DNA from: Paraburkholderia nodosa DSM 21604
GTDB taxonomy: Bacteria; Pseudomonadota; Gammaproteobacteria; Burkholderiales; Burkholderiaceae
NCBI RefSeq assembly: GCF_000519185.1
Contig: NZ_JAFA01000058.1
Location: forward strand, 136-39,879
DNA length: 39,744 nucleotides
Direction: 5' to 3'
The notes under the pieces: model-generated
The model's database searches: none
What the model saw: only the letters and a program-made list of their open reading frames with translations
Told to the model about the DNA's origin: nothing
Translations under genes and position numbers: made by a program
Part shown: in pieces, positions 25,588-34,182 of the stretch
Layout of the letters: each line of letters begins with the position of its first letter
Position numbering within the stretch: position 1 is the first letter of the stretch

Positions 25588-25665
25588 CAGAATGTGCGAG
25601 CCGAGATGAGCCTGAACGTGCTTGCATATAACATGAAGCGGGCGATCAAGCTCCTCGGAGCGTGA
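25588..25665 (+). pseudogene. IS1182/IS5-like transposase, extreme C-terminal scrap
   Basis: Twenty-five residues ending at TGA 25663-25665 read QNVRAEMSLNVLAYNMKRAI (then KLLGA). The phrase EMSLxVLAYNxKR is the typical C terminus of IS1182-type DDE transposases. An in-frame stop lies just upstream, and no further transposase sequence was found between 25200 and 25800. Confidence 0.65.
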
Positions 25666-25808
25666 GCCTGAAAAATCGCGAGCTTCGATTGCTCCCATCG
25701 CACGCTGTATCGCTCGACGCGAACGCTCGAAGAGCGTTTTCACACCGTCGCCCCGCTCTTGACGTTCGACTTTCCCGCACACCAACGACTGTTCTCATCA
25801 AAAGCCCT

Positions 25809-26141
25809 TCAGTTTGAAGCCATATACCGTGGAATTTCCGCCACGTACGGCGTTGCGCCCTGTTCTATTGTCAGGACGGTGGTGAAATCGGCAGTCTGAA
25901 GTGCAGCGGTGTCTGCGCCCGCAATCGGACGTTTCCGCATGGCGCGCATCAGGATGTGGGTCATGTGATGATAAAAGAGTTCGAGTTGACCTGCATCCGA
26001 TGCATGAGGTGCCAAGTGGAAAGCCTCCTCAAGCGCTCGGCGTGGGATATGAAATCGTTGAAGCCCGCGAATCACGCGAACCTGAAACACGACCCCATCA
26101 CTGTTGTGAGGGATTGCTGCCCAAACCAGCGCGCCGCCCAT
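25809..26141 (-). CDS. DUF1488-like hypothetical protein
   Basis: A 110-residue soluble protein with no signal peptide. The pattern VVFQVRVIRGLQRFHIPRRA then LEEAFHLAP, LELFYHHMTHILMRAM resembles DUF1488 proteins (short beta-rich start, a residue pattern G-x-x-x-x-F-x-I-x-x-x-A-L-E, then a helix); the assignment is tentative. The start is well supported: GGAGG six bases before ATG 26141. No operon partner is visible. Function unknown. Confidence 0.6.
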   Translation of the reverse strand: MGGALVWAAIPHNSDGVVFQVRVIRGLQRFHIPRRALEEAFHLAPHASDAGQLELFYHHMTHILMRAMRKRPIAGADTAALQTADFTTVLTIEQGATPYVAEIPRYMASN

Positions 26142-26622
26142 GATATGCCTCCATTTGGCTTCAAACCTAATTCAAAGCTCGTTGCCCTATGATGGCCCTC
26201 AAAAAATACATTTCAAAAATGCGACCGCTTGGCTTTGACGTTTTCACCACGCGAGGATTGAGAGGTTTGATTGTCACGACGGCTATTGCGTGGAAAGATG
26301 TTGTTGGCATCTGCGCCGTTCAACAGTGGGTCTACAAATTCAGGCTGGAGCGGCTGGGCGAGGAGGGCGGCGAAGTGGCCTTGATACCTAACCCGTGCCG
26401 CGGCGAGCAGCCTGCGCTGGGTTGAGCCCGTTGTTGAGCACGACGCTCGAAAGACCAGTTCGTGCCATCGGCAGTAGTTGGTCGATTTGGACGTCGGCAT
26501 CGTTTATCCAAAGCGCTAACCAGACGCGTCACGCTGGAGCTGGAATACTCCGATCCCGTTCACACGGGCTTTTGGGGATTCACCGAAGACTCGCATGCAA
26601 CCAGGCGAAGGTGCGTCCGAGG
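26142..26622. other. Region without a supported gene
   Basis: About 480 bases with short frames on both strands. A minus-strand stretch near 26385-26520 reads WINDADVQIDQLLPMARTGL then VVLNNGLNPAQAARRG before a stop, which looks coding-like and may be a gene fragment, but I cannot name a family. Confidence 0.3.
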
Positions 26623-27000
26623 TCAGACCTCGTCCTCAGCGAACACGCTGTGCTCGGCAAGCACGGCGTCCTTGTCGACGCACTGCACATGCCAGTGCCC
26701 TGCAACGCCTGATCCGCTTTCGCGTTCAGTGCAGCACCAGAGTGCCTCGCCTGATTCCCCCTCGAACGGGCCAGTTTGGGCTTCCATGGCGAGGCCGTCG
26801 AGGATGAACAGGGGGCGCGCATCATGCTGATCGCACACCACCGTGCCGCGCGCATCGACCCGCAGCTTTCCCCAGTCGGGAAATTGGAGACCGGCATGAC
26901 CTTCGCGCGACCACTTGTGGGTGTCGTTGTCGAGCCAAAGGATCGCATAGGCATTCGGGTCAAGGCGGTCGAAAGTGCCAAGATGGAGCGTGATTCGCAT
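26623..27000 (-). CDS. Hypothetical protein
   Basis: A 125-residue protein from ATG 27000 with GGAG six bases upstream. It begins MRITLHLGTFDRLDPNAYAI and is rich in Trp, Asp and His (WLDNDTHKWSREGH, CQHDARP-type region, GHWHVQCVD). Soluble, no signal peptide, acidic C terminus (FAEDEV). No known domain recognised. A 15-bp inverted repeat CGAGGTC-A-GACCTCG (26618-26632) spans its stop codon. The cupin relic lies 58 bases upstream on the same strand, so the two may have shared a transcript. Confidence 0.6.
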   Translation of the reverse strand: MRITLHLGTFDRLDPNAYAILWLDNDTHKWSREGHAGLQFPDWGKLRVDARGTVVCDQHDARPLFILDGLAMEAQTGPFEGESGEALWCCTERESGSGVAGHWHVQCVDKDAVLAEHSVFAEDEV

Positions 27001-27057
27001 GAATTTCTCCGGTCGTGTTCGTGGCTTCGTGACCTGCTACAGCAGTCGGCGGACATA

Positions 27058-27504
27058 TCAACTGTACGTGCAGCGGCAAGCTTGTACATGCGTCCGGGTG
27101 TAGCTTGCTGCCGTTTTGTACTTACCAGGGCGCCGCGGCGCTTCCTCGTCTACCGATTTGAATTCGGCAGGGCTCACGATTTCGATGTACTCGATGTCTG
27201 GCGCGTGTTCGAAGAGGGCGACGCCTGATGCACGCAATCGCCCGCTTCGACGAGCGTTTCCTTGTCGCCGTACACGAAGCGCGCCCAGTCTTTGAGCATG
27301 CTGACGATATGAAAATCTGCCTCATGCCGGTGCCAGCCCGCGCCCAACTTCGGCGCAAGATTTGCCCTAAAAAGTTGCGTGACCACCTGTGACCCTGACG
27401 ATTTCCAGATCACGATAGACAAAGAAATCGCGCAGCCCACCGCGCGGGAATGACGTGTCCTGCGGCTTGACGTGCGAAAAACCAGTGGTGAGTCCGGTTT
27501 GCAT
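27058..27504 (-). pseudogene. Cupin-domain protein, broken by two frameshifts
   Basis: From ATG 27504 (GGAGA seven bases upstream) the first frame gives GFSHVKPQDTSFPRGGLRDF then EIVRVTGGHATF. A second frame continues QLFRANLAPKLGAGWHRHEADFH with the cupin metal motif (GxGWHRHxADFH) and VSMLKDWARFVYGDKETLVEAGD. A third frame gives VALFEHAPDIEYIEIVSPAEF to the stop at 27058. Read together these make one complete small single-cupin protein of about 148 residues, so only two single-base indels (near 27375 and 27225) separate it from being intact. The motif WHRHxADFHIVxxLKGWxxFxY is common in uncharacterised cupins. Confidence 0.8.
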
Positions 27505-28012
27505 GACGGGTCTCCCGAGTGCGATGGAAGAGGGAGCACCAGGTTTGGCAAGCACGACGCGTTCCAGCATCCTGAATTTGGCTTGGCACCCGGTGGTGGT
27601 TGCCCTGTTTCCCGGATTTGTGACAGACCTGGATCGGCGTCATCTATCTATCGGCCGGCTCGCATCGACGCCTGGCTTCTGGCTGACGTATGAGCGGCAC
27701 GCTACGAGACGACACTATGAAGCGCGGGCGCGCATGTCCCACATCGCGTCTGGCGACGCGAATGATCATTATTTTGTGTGGCGCAACGACTGCTCACGTC
27801 CGCGCTTCTCGTGCCTGCTTGCCCGGAAAAGCTTTCAGGCATGCGCGCCGGTCAATTTTCCAATTGGTCGGGCTGAACTGCGCTGTTCCACGTAGTGAAA
27901 CTAGCGCCTTGGCGTTCTCCGCGTGGCAACCATAATCGTGTTCATGTGGGATCCGACCGGTCGGTCCGGGCGTGAATCCACATTCCGCAGCCAATAAATG
28001 ACCGGAGACGCC
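27505..28012. other. Intergenic region before the MFS transporter
   Basis: About 500 bases without a supported gene; overlapping short frames on both strands lack families and ribosome binding sites. The last 60 bases contain a GC-rich palindrome, listed separately. Confidence 0.4.
27953..27964. promoter_or_regulatory. Palindrome upstream of the MFS transporter (candidate operator)
   Basis: CCGACCGGTCGG is a perfect 12-bp palindrome 49 bases before the transporter start, followed by a further half-site GGTCCGG. Its place in the leader suits an operator, perhaps for the IclR regulator encoded just downstream; this is inference. Confidence 0.4.
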
Positions 28013-29341
28013 ATGCAAGCAGTGACAAGTCCCTCGCCCGAGGCGACGGCCGCGCAGCATTCAATGACCGAAGCGGTGTACCGCAAGGTAACCTGGAGGC
28101 TGATGCCGCTGCTCTTCGTCTGTTACGTCTTCGCCTATATCGATCGGGCAAACATCGGCTTTGCCCACCTTCAGTTCCGGCGCGATATCGGACTATCCGA
28201 AGCCGCATTCGGTCTTGGTGTGGGGCTTTTCTACCTTGGCTACATGCTGCTGGAGGTACCCAGCAATCTCTGGTTGCAGCGTATTGGCATACGCCTGACC
28301 CTGTTGCGCATCATGACCTTCTGGGGTGTGGTATCGGTTTCGACCGCATTCGTCCGTACCCCCATGCAGTTCTATCTCGCTCGCGTACTGCTTGGAGTCG
28401 CCGAGGCAGGCTTCTTTCCGGGTGTCATCCTTTACTTTACCTACTGGTTTCCCGCCGCACGGCGTGCGCGGGTGACTTCCCTCTTCATGAGCGCGATCTG
28501 CGTGTCGGGCATCGTCAGCGGACCGCTCTCCGGGCTGATCCTCGAACGGCTCACCGGCGCGCTCGGGCTGAACGGCTGGCAATGGATGTTCATTCTCGAG
28601 GGCGCGCCCTCCATCCTGGCCGGTATCGCTGCATGGCGATGCCTGACTGACCGGCCGGAGCAGGCGAAGTGGCTCAATGCAGAGGAAAAGGAAATCGTAC
28701 TCGACGCCCTGCGCCGGGAGGCTGCACTTAAAGAGGCGCGAGCACCGAAGTCCATCTGGGTCGCACTACGTGAGCCCAGGTTCTACTTCCTGACGTTTGC
28801 CTATTTCAGCGTGCCCTGGGCCAGCATCGTCGTCCATATCTGGGCGCCGAGCGTTATCAAGAACAGCGGCGTGACGAACTTCTGGCATATCGGTGCGCTC
28901 TCGGCGATTCCCTACGTGGTCGGAGCGGCTGCCATGTATCTGATGGGGCGCAGTTCCGATCGCAGGCTCGAACGGCGCTGGCATTTCATGGTCAGTGCAA
29001 CGCTTGCCGCGGGCGGGGTCGTGTTGCTCCCGTTGTTTGCGCATGACGTCGGCGCATTGATGGGGCTGTTGTGCGTCGCCACGGCTGGCTATCTCGGCAT
29101 GCTTTCGCTCTTCTGGACCTTGCCGCCGGCCTATCTGACACCGGCGGTGGCAGCGAGCGGGATTGGCCTGATCAGCAGTCTTGGCCAGTTTGGCGGAATC
29201 TTTGCGCCGACGGTCATCGGTCTTGCTTCCTCGCGTCTGGGCAGCACGGCGATGGGGCTTTACGCCGTCGCGCTCGTTTCCCTGGTCGGTGGCCTGGCCG
29301 TCGTGCTCGGCGTACCGAAGCGCGCGGTTAGCGAGCGATAA
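28013..29341 (+). CDS. MFS transporter, anion:cation symporter (ACS) family
   Basis: A 442-residue inner-membrane symporter with 12 helices. Typical ACS features are the first helix LFVCYVFAYIDRANIGFAHL, the loop RIGIRLTLLRIMTFWG, helix 4-5 YLARVLLGVAEAGFFPGVIL with YWFPAARRARVTSLF, and SGPLSGLIL. Members take up organic anions such as phthalate, galactarate, tartrate or hydroxyphenylacetate. GGAG five bases before ATG 28013 supports this start over ATG 27998. It ends one base from the converging IclR gene and lies in a locus with CoA-dependent catabolic enzymes, so it likely imports that pathway's acid. Confidence 0.92.
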   Translation: MQAVTSPSPEATAAQHSMTEAVYRKVTWRLMPLLFVCYVFAYIDRANIGFAHLQFRRDIGLSEAAFGLGVGLFYLGYMLLEVPSNLWLQRIGIRLTLLRIMTFWGVVSVSTAFVRTPMQFYLARVLLGVAEAGFFPGVILYFTYWFPAARRARVTSLFMSAICVSGIVSGPLSGLILERLTGALGLNGWQWMFILEGAPSILAGIAAWRCLTDRPEQAKWLNAEEKEIVLDALRREAALKEARAPKSIWVALREPRFYFLTFAYFSVPWASIVVHIWAPSVIKNSGVTNFWHIGALSAIPYVVGAAAMYLMGRSSDRRLERRWHFMVSATLAAGGVVLLPLFAHDVGALMGLLCVATAGYLGMLSLFWTLPPAYLTPAVAASGIGLISSLGQFGGIFAPTVIGLASSRLGSTAMGLYAVALVSLVGGLAVVLGVPKRAVSER

Positions 29342-29342
29342 C

Positions 29343-30137
29343 TCAGTCGTTTTCCAGCACCGCCATCGCATGAACGATGGCGTCGCGCAACTGCAGCAGC
29401 GACGCCGCAAGGGCGGTCGAGACGTCTGATGGGGTATCGGTCGTGCGCACACTGAAATTCAGCATGACTGGCGGATGTCCGGTTACCGTCAACGGCGTCG
29501 CAAGTGCGACAACTTCGGGCTGCCAGCTCGCCACACAGTAGCCAAGACGACGAACGTGATCGATGGCATCGAGGATCTGCCGCCGGATTGGCTTCCAGTG
29601 CCGGCTGGCGCGGCGCTCCAGCGATGCAAGCCGCTGCGCGCGTTCGCCATCGTCCAGGGTCGACAGGTGTGCGCGTCCCAGCGCGGTCAGCTCCATCGGT
29701 ACCCGCTGGCCGGAGACGACCGTGCGCAGCGATGCTCGCTGGTTATAGCGAAAGGATTCGAGATAAACCATGTCGTCGCCGTCGGCCGCTGCAAGTCCCA
29801 CGTTGATCTGGCACTTCTGGGCGACTTCGCGCATGAGTGGCGTGCTGGCCTGCAGGATTCTGGAACCCGTGCGCATCGCATGGGCCACGCTCAGTACCGG
29901 AACTCCAAGCCGGTAGACCTGGCGCACCGCATCGTGCTGGAGAAAGCCGCACTCCACCAGCGTGCGAGCAAGGCGGCTCACTGTGGCTTTCGGCAATCCG
30001 GTGCGCTCGACGAAGTCGCCGTTGCCGAGCGCGTCGGCACCCGGCCCGAAAGCTCGCAGCAATAGCAGCCCTCGTTCGAGCGAGCGGTTCAACACGGTTT
30101 CAGTGGCATGGCGAGGCATCTTTTCGGAAGCGTTCAT
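29343..30137 (-). CDS. IclR family transcriptional regulator
   Basis: A 264-residue DNA-binding regulator. The N-terminal winged helix-turn-helix (about residues 15-75) shows LNRSLERGLLLLRAFG and ERTGLPKATVSRLARTLVEC-type recognition-helix sequence followed by the wing VYRLGVPVLSV. The C-terminal effector domain (about 90-260) shows VYLESFRYN, ELTALGRAHL and GYCVASWQPEVVALATPL. ATG 30137 was chosen for the usual short leader; codons up to 30218 look non-native. It converges with the MFS gene (one-base gap) and diverges from the ModA-like gene across 128 bases holding a palindrome, so it probably controls this locus in response to its substrate. Confidence 0.92.
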   Translation of the reverse strand: MNASEKMPRHATETVLNRSLERGLLLLRAFGPGADALGNGDFVERTGLPKATVSRLARTLVECGFLQHDAVRQVYRLGVPVLSVAHAMRTGSRILQASTPLMREVAQKCQINVGLAAADGDDMVYLESFRYNQRASLRTVVSGQRVPMELTALGRAHLSTLDDGERAQRLASLERRASRHWKPIRRQILDAIDHVRRLGYCVASWQPEVVALATPLTVTGHPPVMLNFSVRTTDTPSDVSTALAASLLQLRDAIVHAMAVLEND

Positions 30138-30152
30138 CGTATCGAGATCAGG

Positions 30153-30164
30153 TGTTGCGCAACA
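30153..30164. promoter_or_regulatory. Palindrome between divergent iclR-type and modA-like genes (candidate IclR operator)
   Basis: TGTTGCGCAACA is a perfect 12-bp palindrome 15 bases upstream of the IclR start and 101 bases before the ModA-like start. Autoregulation and control of the divergent operon from such a site is usual for IclR regulators; direct evidence is lacking. Confidence 0.45.
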
Positions 30165-30265
30165 GGTGCGGTGACGGGCCAGCGGCGAGGCTCGTACAAA
30201 CGAAGCGGCCAGGACCATCGCGGTCTGCCATGAATTGTCTTCATCAACAGGAGCATTGAAAAGTC

Positions 30266-31069
30266 ATGAATATCCCGAACAGGCGCGTCGGTCTACGGAT
30301 TGTTGCACCGGTGCTGCTCGCGCTGTGCGGCGCAGTGAGCGCACAGGCCGCAGACATCCACGTTCTCGCAACCGGCGCCTTGTCAGCGGCGTTCAAAACG
30401 ATCGCTCCGGCGTTCGAGAAGTCAACCGGCAACAGGTTGATCGTTTCGTGGGGTCCGTCATACGGGACATCGAGCGATGACCTGCCGGTGCGGATCAGGA
30501 ACCACGAACCGATGGACGTGTGTTTCATGATCGGTGCCGCGCTCGACGAACAGATTCACCAGGGCCGTTTCGTCGAGAGCACACGCACCGATGTCGCGAT
30601 ATCGCGCGTCGGCATCGCGGTGCGCGCGGGTCTGCCGAAGCCCGATATCCGTTCTGTCGACGCAGTTCGATCCGCCTTGCTCAATGCACGCTCCGTTGCC
30701 TTCTCGGAGGGGGCAAGCGGCAACTATGTGACCGGGACCCTGTTTCCGAAGCTTGGCATTACTGACGCCATGCAAGGCAAGATCGTCCAGATCAAAGGCA
30801 AGGAGCTGGTAGGTGTCGCGCTCGAACGCGGCGAAGCAGATATGGGCCTGCAGCAGATCAGTGAGCTGCGCGCCATCGATGGCATTCAGTACGTCGGCCC
30901 GCTTCCGGAGCCGCTGCAAAGGGCGAGCGTGATTTCCGCAGCCGTTGCTCGCGACGCCGCCGAGCCCGACGCCGCAAGGGCGCTGATCCGTTACCTGCAA
31001 ACGCCCGGGGCGAGAAGCATCCTCGAAGAGGCCGGTCTTGATCCGGTCGAGGCCGCCACCCAGCAGTGA
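30266..31069 (+). CDS. ModA-like periplasmic substrate-binding protein
   Basis: A 267-residue exported binding protein: signal peptide ending near SAQA (about residue 28), then DIHVLATGALSAAFKTIAPA, the N-terminal pattern of ModA/molybdate-type binding proteins, with SWGPSYGTSSD, VAFSEGASGNY and a C-terminal LIRYLQTPGARSILEEAGL. No permease or ATPase gene is linked, and true molybdate ligands cannot be judged by eye. ModA-like orphans occur in catabolic clusters, where they may bind an organic anion or act as a sensor. It heads the probable operon with the hydratase and CoA synthetase, divergent from the IclR gene. Confidence 0.85.
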   Translation: MNIPNRRVGLRIVAPVLLALCGAVSAQAADIHVLATGALSAAFKTIAPAFEKSTGNRLIVSWGPSYGTSSDDLPVRIRNHEPMDVCFMIGAALDEQIHQGRFVESTRTDVAISRVGIAVRAGLPKPDIRSVDAVRSALLNARSVAFSEGASGNYVTGTLFPKLGITDAMQGKIVQIKGKELVGVALERGEADMGLQQISELRAIDGIQYVGPLPEPLQRASVISAAVARDAAEPDAARALIRYLQTPGARSILEEAGLDPVEAATQQ

Positions 31070-31242
31070 GCGTGGGGCGCGTTTGCTGTGCCGCGCACGA
31101 AAAGGGTTTCTGTTTCACCCAGTGGAACGAAGCCAATTCGGGGCGACGCAGCCAAAGCTATGCTTCATCACACGACACGCTGCCCCGTGCGGCAGCGCCA
31201 GCACTCACCTCACATCGTCCACATCGAACAGGCATCACAATC

Positions 31243-32025
31243 ATGAATACCCCGATGATTCAACTTGCAGTGGAATCCGGCGTCGCGGTCATCACACTGA
31301 ACCGCCCGGAAAAGCGCAACGCCATCACTGACGACATGCGCACTGAGTTAATTCACACGCTCGAAAAAGTGTCATCTGATCCAGCGGTGCGGGCCGTCGT
31401 GCTGACTGGCAACGGCAAAGGCTTCTGTGCAGGCGGTGACGTGAGCGGCATGGCGCAGCGCATGGATGCGCCTGCGGGCGAGGTGGCGTTCAACGGCTGG
31501 TCCCGGCAACAGCGCGTGCATCACAGCGTGAACCTGCTCTATTCGATGCCCAAGCCGACCATCGCGGCAGTGAACGGGGCAGCGGCGGGTCTTGGCGCGG
31601 ACATGGCGTTGGCCTGCGATTTCGTCATCGCCTCGGAAGATGCCAGCTTTGCATGGAGCTACATCCGGCGCGGTTTGATTCCGGATGGCGGCGGCCTGTA
31701 TTTCCTTCCGCGGCGCGTGGGGTTGCCGCGCGCGAAGGACCTGATCTTCAGCGGCCGCCGGGTCGATGTGAAAGAAGCGCTCGACCTCGGTATCGCCGAT
31801 CGCGTATGCGCGCCGCAGCGGTTGCTCGAGGAGGCGCAAGCCTGGGCGCAGGAGCTTGGCCAGGGTTCCGCGACGGCGCTCGCGCTTGGCAAGACGCTCC
31901 TGAACCAGAGCTATGAACTGTCCGCCAGTCAGGTATTTACGCAGGGCAGCCAGGCGCAAGCGGTCTGCTATACGAGCCGGGAGCATCGCGAAGCGGTGCA
32001 CGCTTTCCTGAACAAGGCACAATGA
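31243..32025 (+). CDS. Enoyl-CoA hydratase/isomerase (crotonase) family protein
   Basis: A 260-residue crotonase-fold enzyme acting on acyl-CoA thioesters. Features are VAVITLNRPEKRNAIT at the N terminus, oxyanion-hole segments GKGFCAGGDVS (about 61-71) and NGAAAGLGADMALACDF (about 108-124), and RRGLIPDGGGLYFLPRRVG (about 142-160), where hydratase/isomerase acidic residues sit; the Asp in IPDGGG suggests an isomerase or hydratase using one acid. ATG 31243 was chosen; the frame is open further upstream to 31066 but that part is not crotonase-like. It overlaps the CoA synthetase start (ATGA). Substrate unknown. Confidence 0.9.
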   Translation: MNTPMIQLAVESGVAVITLNRPEKRNAITDDMRTELIHTLEKVSSDPAVRAVVLTGNGKGFCAGGDVSGMAQRMDAPAGEVAFNGWSRQQRVHHSVNLLYSMPKPTIAAVNGAAAGLGADMALACDFVIASEDASFAWSYIRRGLIPDGGGLYFLPRRVGLPRAKDLIFSGRRVDVKEALDLGIADRVCAPQRLLEEAQAWAQELGQGSATALALGKTLLNQSYELSASQVFTQGSQAQAVCYTSREHREAVHAFLNKAQ

Positions 32026-34163
32026 GAATGGAAACCGACATGAACGCAATCGCCCATCTGATGCGTCCGGAAAGCGTCGCGGTGATCGGTGCATCGTCCG
32101 ATCCCTCGAAGACCTCCGGCCGGCCCGTGGCCTACCTGAAGAAGCACGGCTTCCTGGGGACCGTCTATCCGGTCAATCCGCGCTACGAAGCCATCGAAGG
32201 GCTGACATGCTACGCGGACGTCGCGTCGCTGCCCGCTGCGCCCGACGTCGGTATCGTGCTGCTCGGTGCGGAGCGTGCGCATACCGCAGTCGCGGAATTG
32301 GCGAAGCGCGGCACGCGCGCGGCTATCGTGCTCGCAAGCGGCTATGCAGAGACCGGCGCGCAGGGCGCGCAACGCCAGGCGCAACTGCTGGAGGCGGCAG
32401 GCTCGATGCGACTGCTTGGTCCCAATACGATCGGCCTCGTCAACCTGACCGACCGTATCACACTCTCGGCAAGTGGCGCGCTGGAAACGGATGGTTTCCG
32501 CGCGGGCTCTATCGGCGTAGTGTCCCAGAGCGGCGGCATTCTCGGTGCGCTGTTGTCGCGCGCGGCCGCGAACGGCGTTGGACTCTCGAAGCTGGTATCG
32601 ACCAGCAACGAAGCCGATCTGGACATGGCAGACTTCATCGACTATCTCGTCGACGACGACGCGACCTCCGTCATTGCGCTGTATATGGAAGCCATACGCC
32701 ATCCGGAGAAATTTCGCGCCGCCGCACTGCGCGCCGCGCAGGCCGGCAAGCCCGTGGTTGCGTTCAAGATTGGCCGGTCGGAGTCGGGGGCACGTTCGGC
32801 CGTGTCGCACACGGGTGCGCTTGCCGGCTCGGATCGCATGTACGACGCGTTGTTCCGCCAGACTGGCGTGATCCGGGCGGCCACTTTTGCGGACCTGCTG
32901 GACCTTCCCAATGCACTCTCCATCGGCCGGCGGCCAGCGGGTAAGCGCGTCGCGATTCTGACTTCGACCGGCGGCGCGGGCACCCTTGTTGCCGACAGTC
33001 TGGGTGTCGCCGGCTTTGAAACGCCCGCTCCCGACGATGCTACGGCGGCCCGTTTGCGGGCCCTGCAAACGGGTGACCACGCCGTGCTCGATCGCAACCC
33101 GATCGACGTCACGCTTGCCGGCCTGCAGCCCGAGTTGTTGCGTGGTGCGATTCGAACCTTGCTTGACAGTCCCAGCTACGATGCAGTCGCCGTGATTGTC
33201 GGGTCATCGGTACTGGCAATGCCCGATCTGATGGCGGGGGCGATTCGCGATTCCCTGCCAGGCACGAGCAAGCCGGTAGTCGCGTACGTGAGTCCGCACG
33301 CGCCGGCGATTACCCGTTTGCTGAACGGTGAGGGTGTCCCGGCGTTCACGAGCCCCGAAAGTGCAACGAGCGCGATCGAAGCGATGTGGCGGTATGGCCA
33401 GACGTTGCATACGGGGCGTTCGGGGCCGACACCGCCCGCGCGTGTTCATTTCGACCAGACCGAACTTCCCTCAGGTTCGCTCGATGAAGCACAGGCGAAA
33501 GCGCTGTTCGCACGGTTTGGCGTGCAGTCGGTGAGGGAGGTGGTGGTCAGCAACGCCGCCCAGGCTGAAGATGCGGCGCGTACGTTCGGCGAAAAGGTGG
33601 TATTGAAGATGCTCTCGAACACCATCACGCACAAAAGCGACATCGGTGGCGTTGCCGTGGGCGTACCCGCGATCTCCGTCGGCGCGCGTCTGAACCAGAT
33701 GCGCGAGGATGTTGAAATGGCAACTGGTGTTCCTGTGCAGGCTTTCCTGGTCCAGGAAATGGTGACGGGAGGGGGCGAACTGATTCTGGGCCTCCACCGC
33801 GATCCTCTTGGTACAGCCGTGCTTCTAGGCATGGGCGGGGTCACGGCCGAACTGATCAAGGATACCTCGATGTGCATGCTTGATCCGGAGTATGGTCTCT
33901 CGCGCGAAGAGGCGTTGGCGCTGATCCGGGAACTGAAGACTTTTCCCCTTCTCGACGGCTTCCGTGGGCATCCGCGCGCCGACATCGATGCACTTGCATC
34001 AGCGATCGTCGCATTCGCCCGGATGGCGACCGAGCTGGGTTCCCGGCTGATCGAGGCTGAGATCAATCCGATCTTTGTATTGCCTGAGGGCCAAGGCGTG
34101 CGGGCCGCCGATGGCGTAGCGGTGATCGGGCAAATTACGGGGGTTTCGCAACCCGGCCATTAG
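32022..34163 (+). CDS. NDP-forming acyl-CoA synthetase (acetate-CoA ligase family)
   Basis: A 713-residue enzyme joining an acid to CoA with ATP and a phospho-histidine intermediate. Domains in order: CoA-binding Rossmann domain (about 10-135; SVAVIGASSDPSKTSGRPV, YPVNPRY); succinyl-CoA-ligase-like domains (about 150-460; GVVSQSGGILGALLSRA, and VSHTGALAGSD near 260 with the phosphorylated His; STGGAGTLVAD); and an ATP-grasp domain (about 490-705; LFARFGVQSVREVV, VVLKMLSNTITHKSDIGGV, QEMVTGGGELILG, EINPIFVLP). Translation is coupled to the hydratase by an ATGA overlap; ATG 32028 and 32040 are alternatives. It should activate the acid brought in by the nearby transporter. Confidence 0.93.
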   Translation: MRMETDMNAIAHLMRPESVAVIGASSDPSKTSGRPVAYLKKHGFLGTVYPVNPRYEAIEGLTCYADVASLPAAPDVGIVLLGAERAHTAVAELAKRGTRAAIVLASGYAETGAQGAQRQAQLLEAAGSMRLLGPNTIGLVNLTDRITLSASGALETDGFRAGSIGVVSQSGGILGALLSRAAANGVGLSKLVSTSNEADLDMADFIDYLVDDDATSVIALYMEAIRHPEKFRAAALRAAQAGKPVVAFKIGRSESGARSAVSHTGALAGSDRMYDALFRQTGVIRAATFADLLDLPNALSIGRRPAGKRVAILTSTGGAGTLVADSLGVAGFETPAPDDATAARLRALQTGDHAVLDRNPIDVTLAGLQPELLRGAIRTLLDSPSYDAVAVIVGSSVLAMPDLMAGAIRDSLPGTSKPVVAYVSPHAPAITRLLNGEGVPAFTSPESATSAIEAMWRYGQTLHTGRSGPTPPARVHFDQTELPSGSLDEAQAKALFARFGVQSVREVVVSNAAQAEDAARTFGEKVVLKMLSNTITHKSDIGGVAVGVPAISVGARLNQMREDVEMATGVPVQAFLVQEMVTGGGELILGLHRDPLGTAVLLGMGGVTAELIKDTSMCMLDPEYGLSREEALALIRELKTFPLLDGFRGHPRADIDALASAIVAFARMATELGSRLIEAEINPIFVLPEGQGVRAADGVAVIGQITGVSQPGH

Positions 34164-34165
34164 CA

Positions 34166-34182
34166 CGTATGACCAGCATACG
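34166..34182 (+). terminator. Hairpin after the catabolic operon
   Basis: CGTATG (34166-34171) pairs with CATACG (34177-34182) around ACCAG, two bases after the stop codon. There is no T-run; possibly a 3'-end hairpin. Confidence 0.35.

Larger units (their letters stand above)
25197..25808. other. Gene-poor region with transposon scraps
   Basis: About 610 bases after the glycine-zipper lipoprotein. It holds copy C of the AT-rich repeat and the IS1182-like scrap. A 109-codon minus-strand frame (25456-25785) covers the scrap and has no family features, so it was not called as a gene. Confidence 0.5.

Noticed and set aside
25456..25785. 109-codon minus-strand frame
   Set aside because: It covers, on the opposite strand, the IS1182-like transposase C-terminal scrap and lacks a good ribosome binding site.
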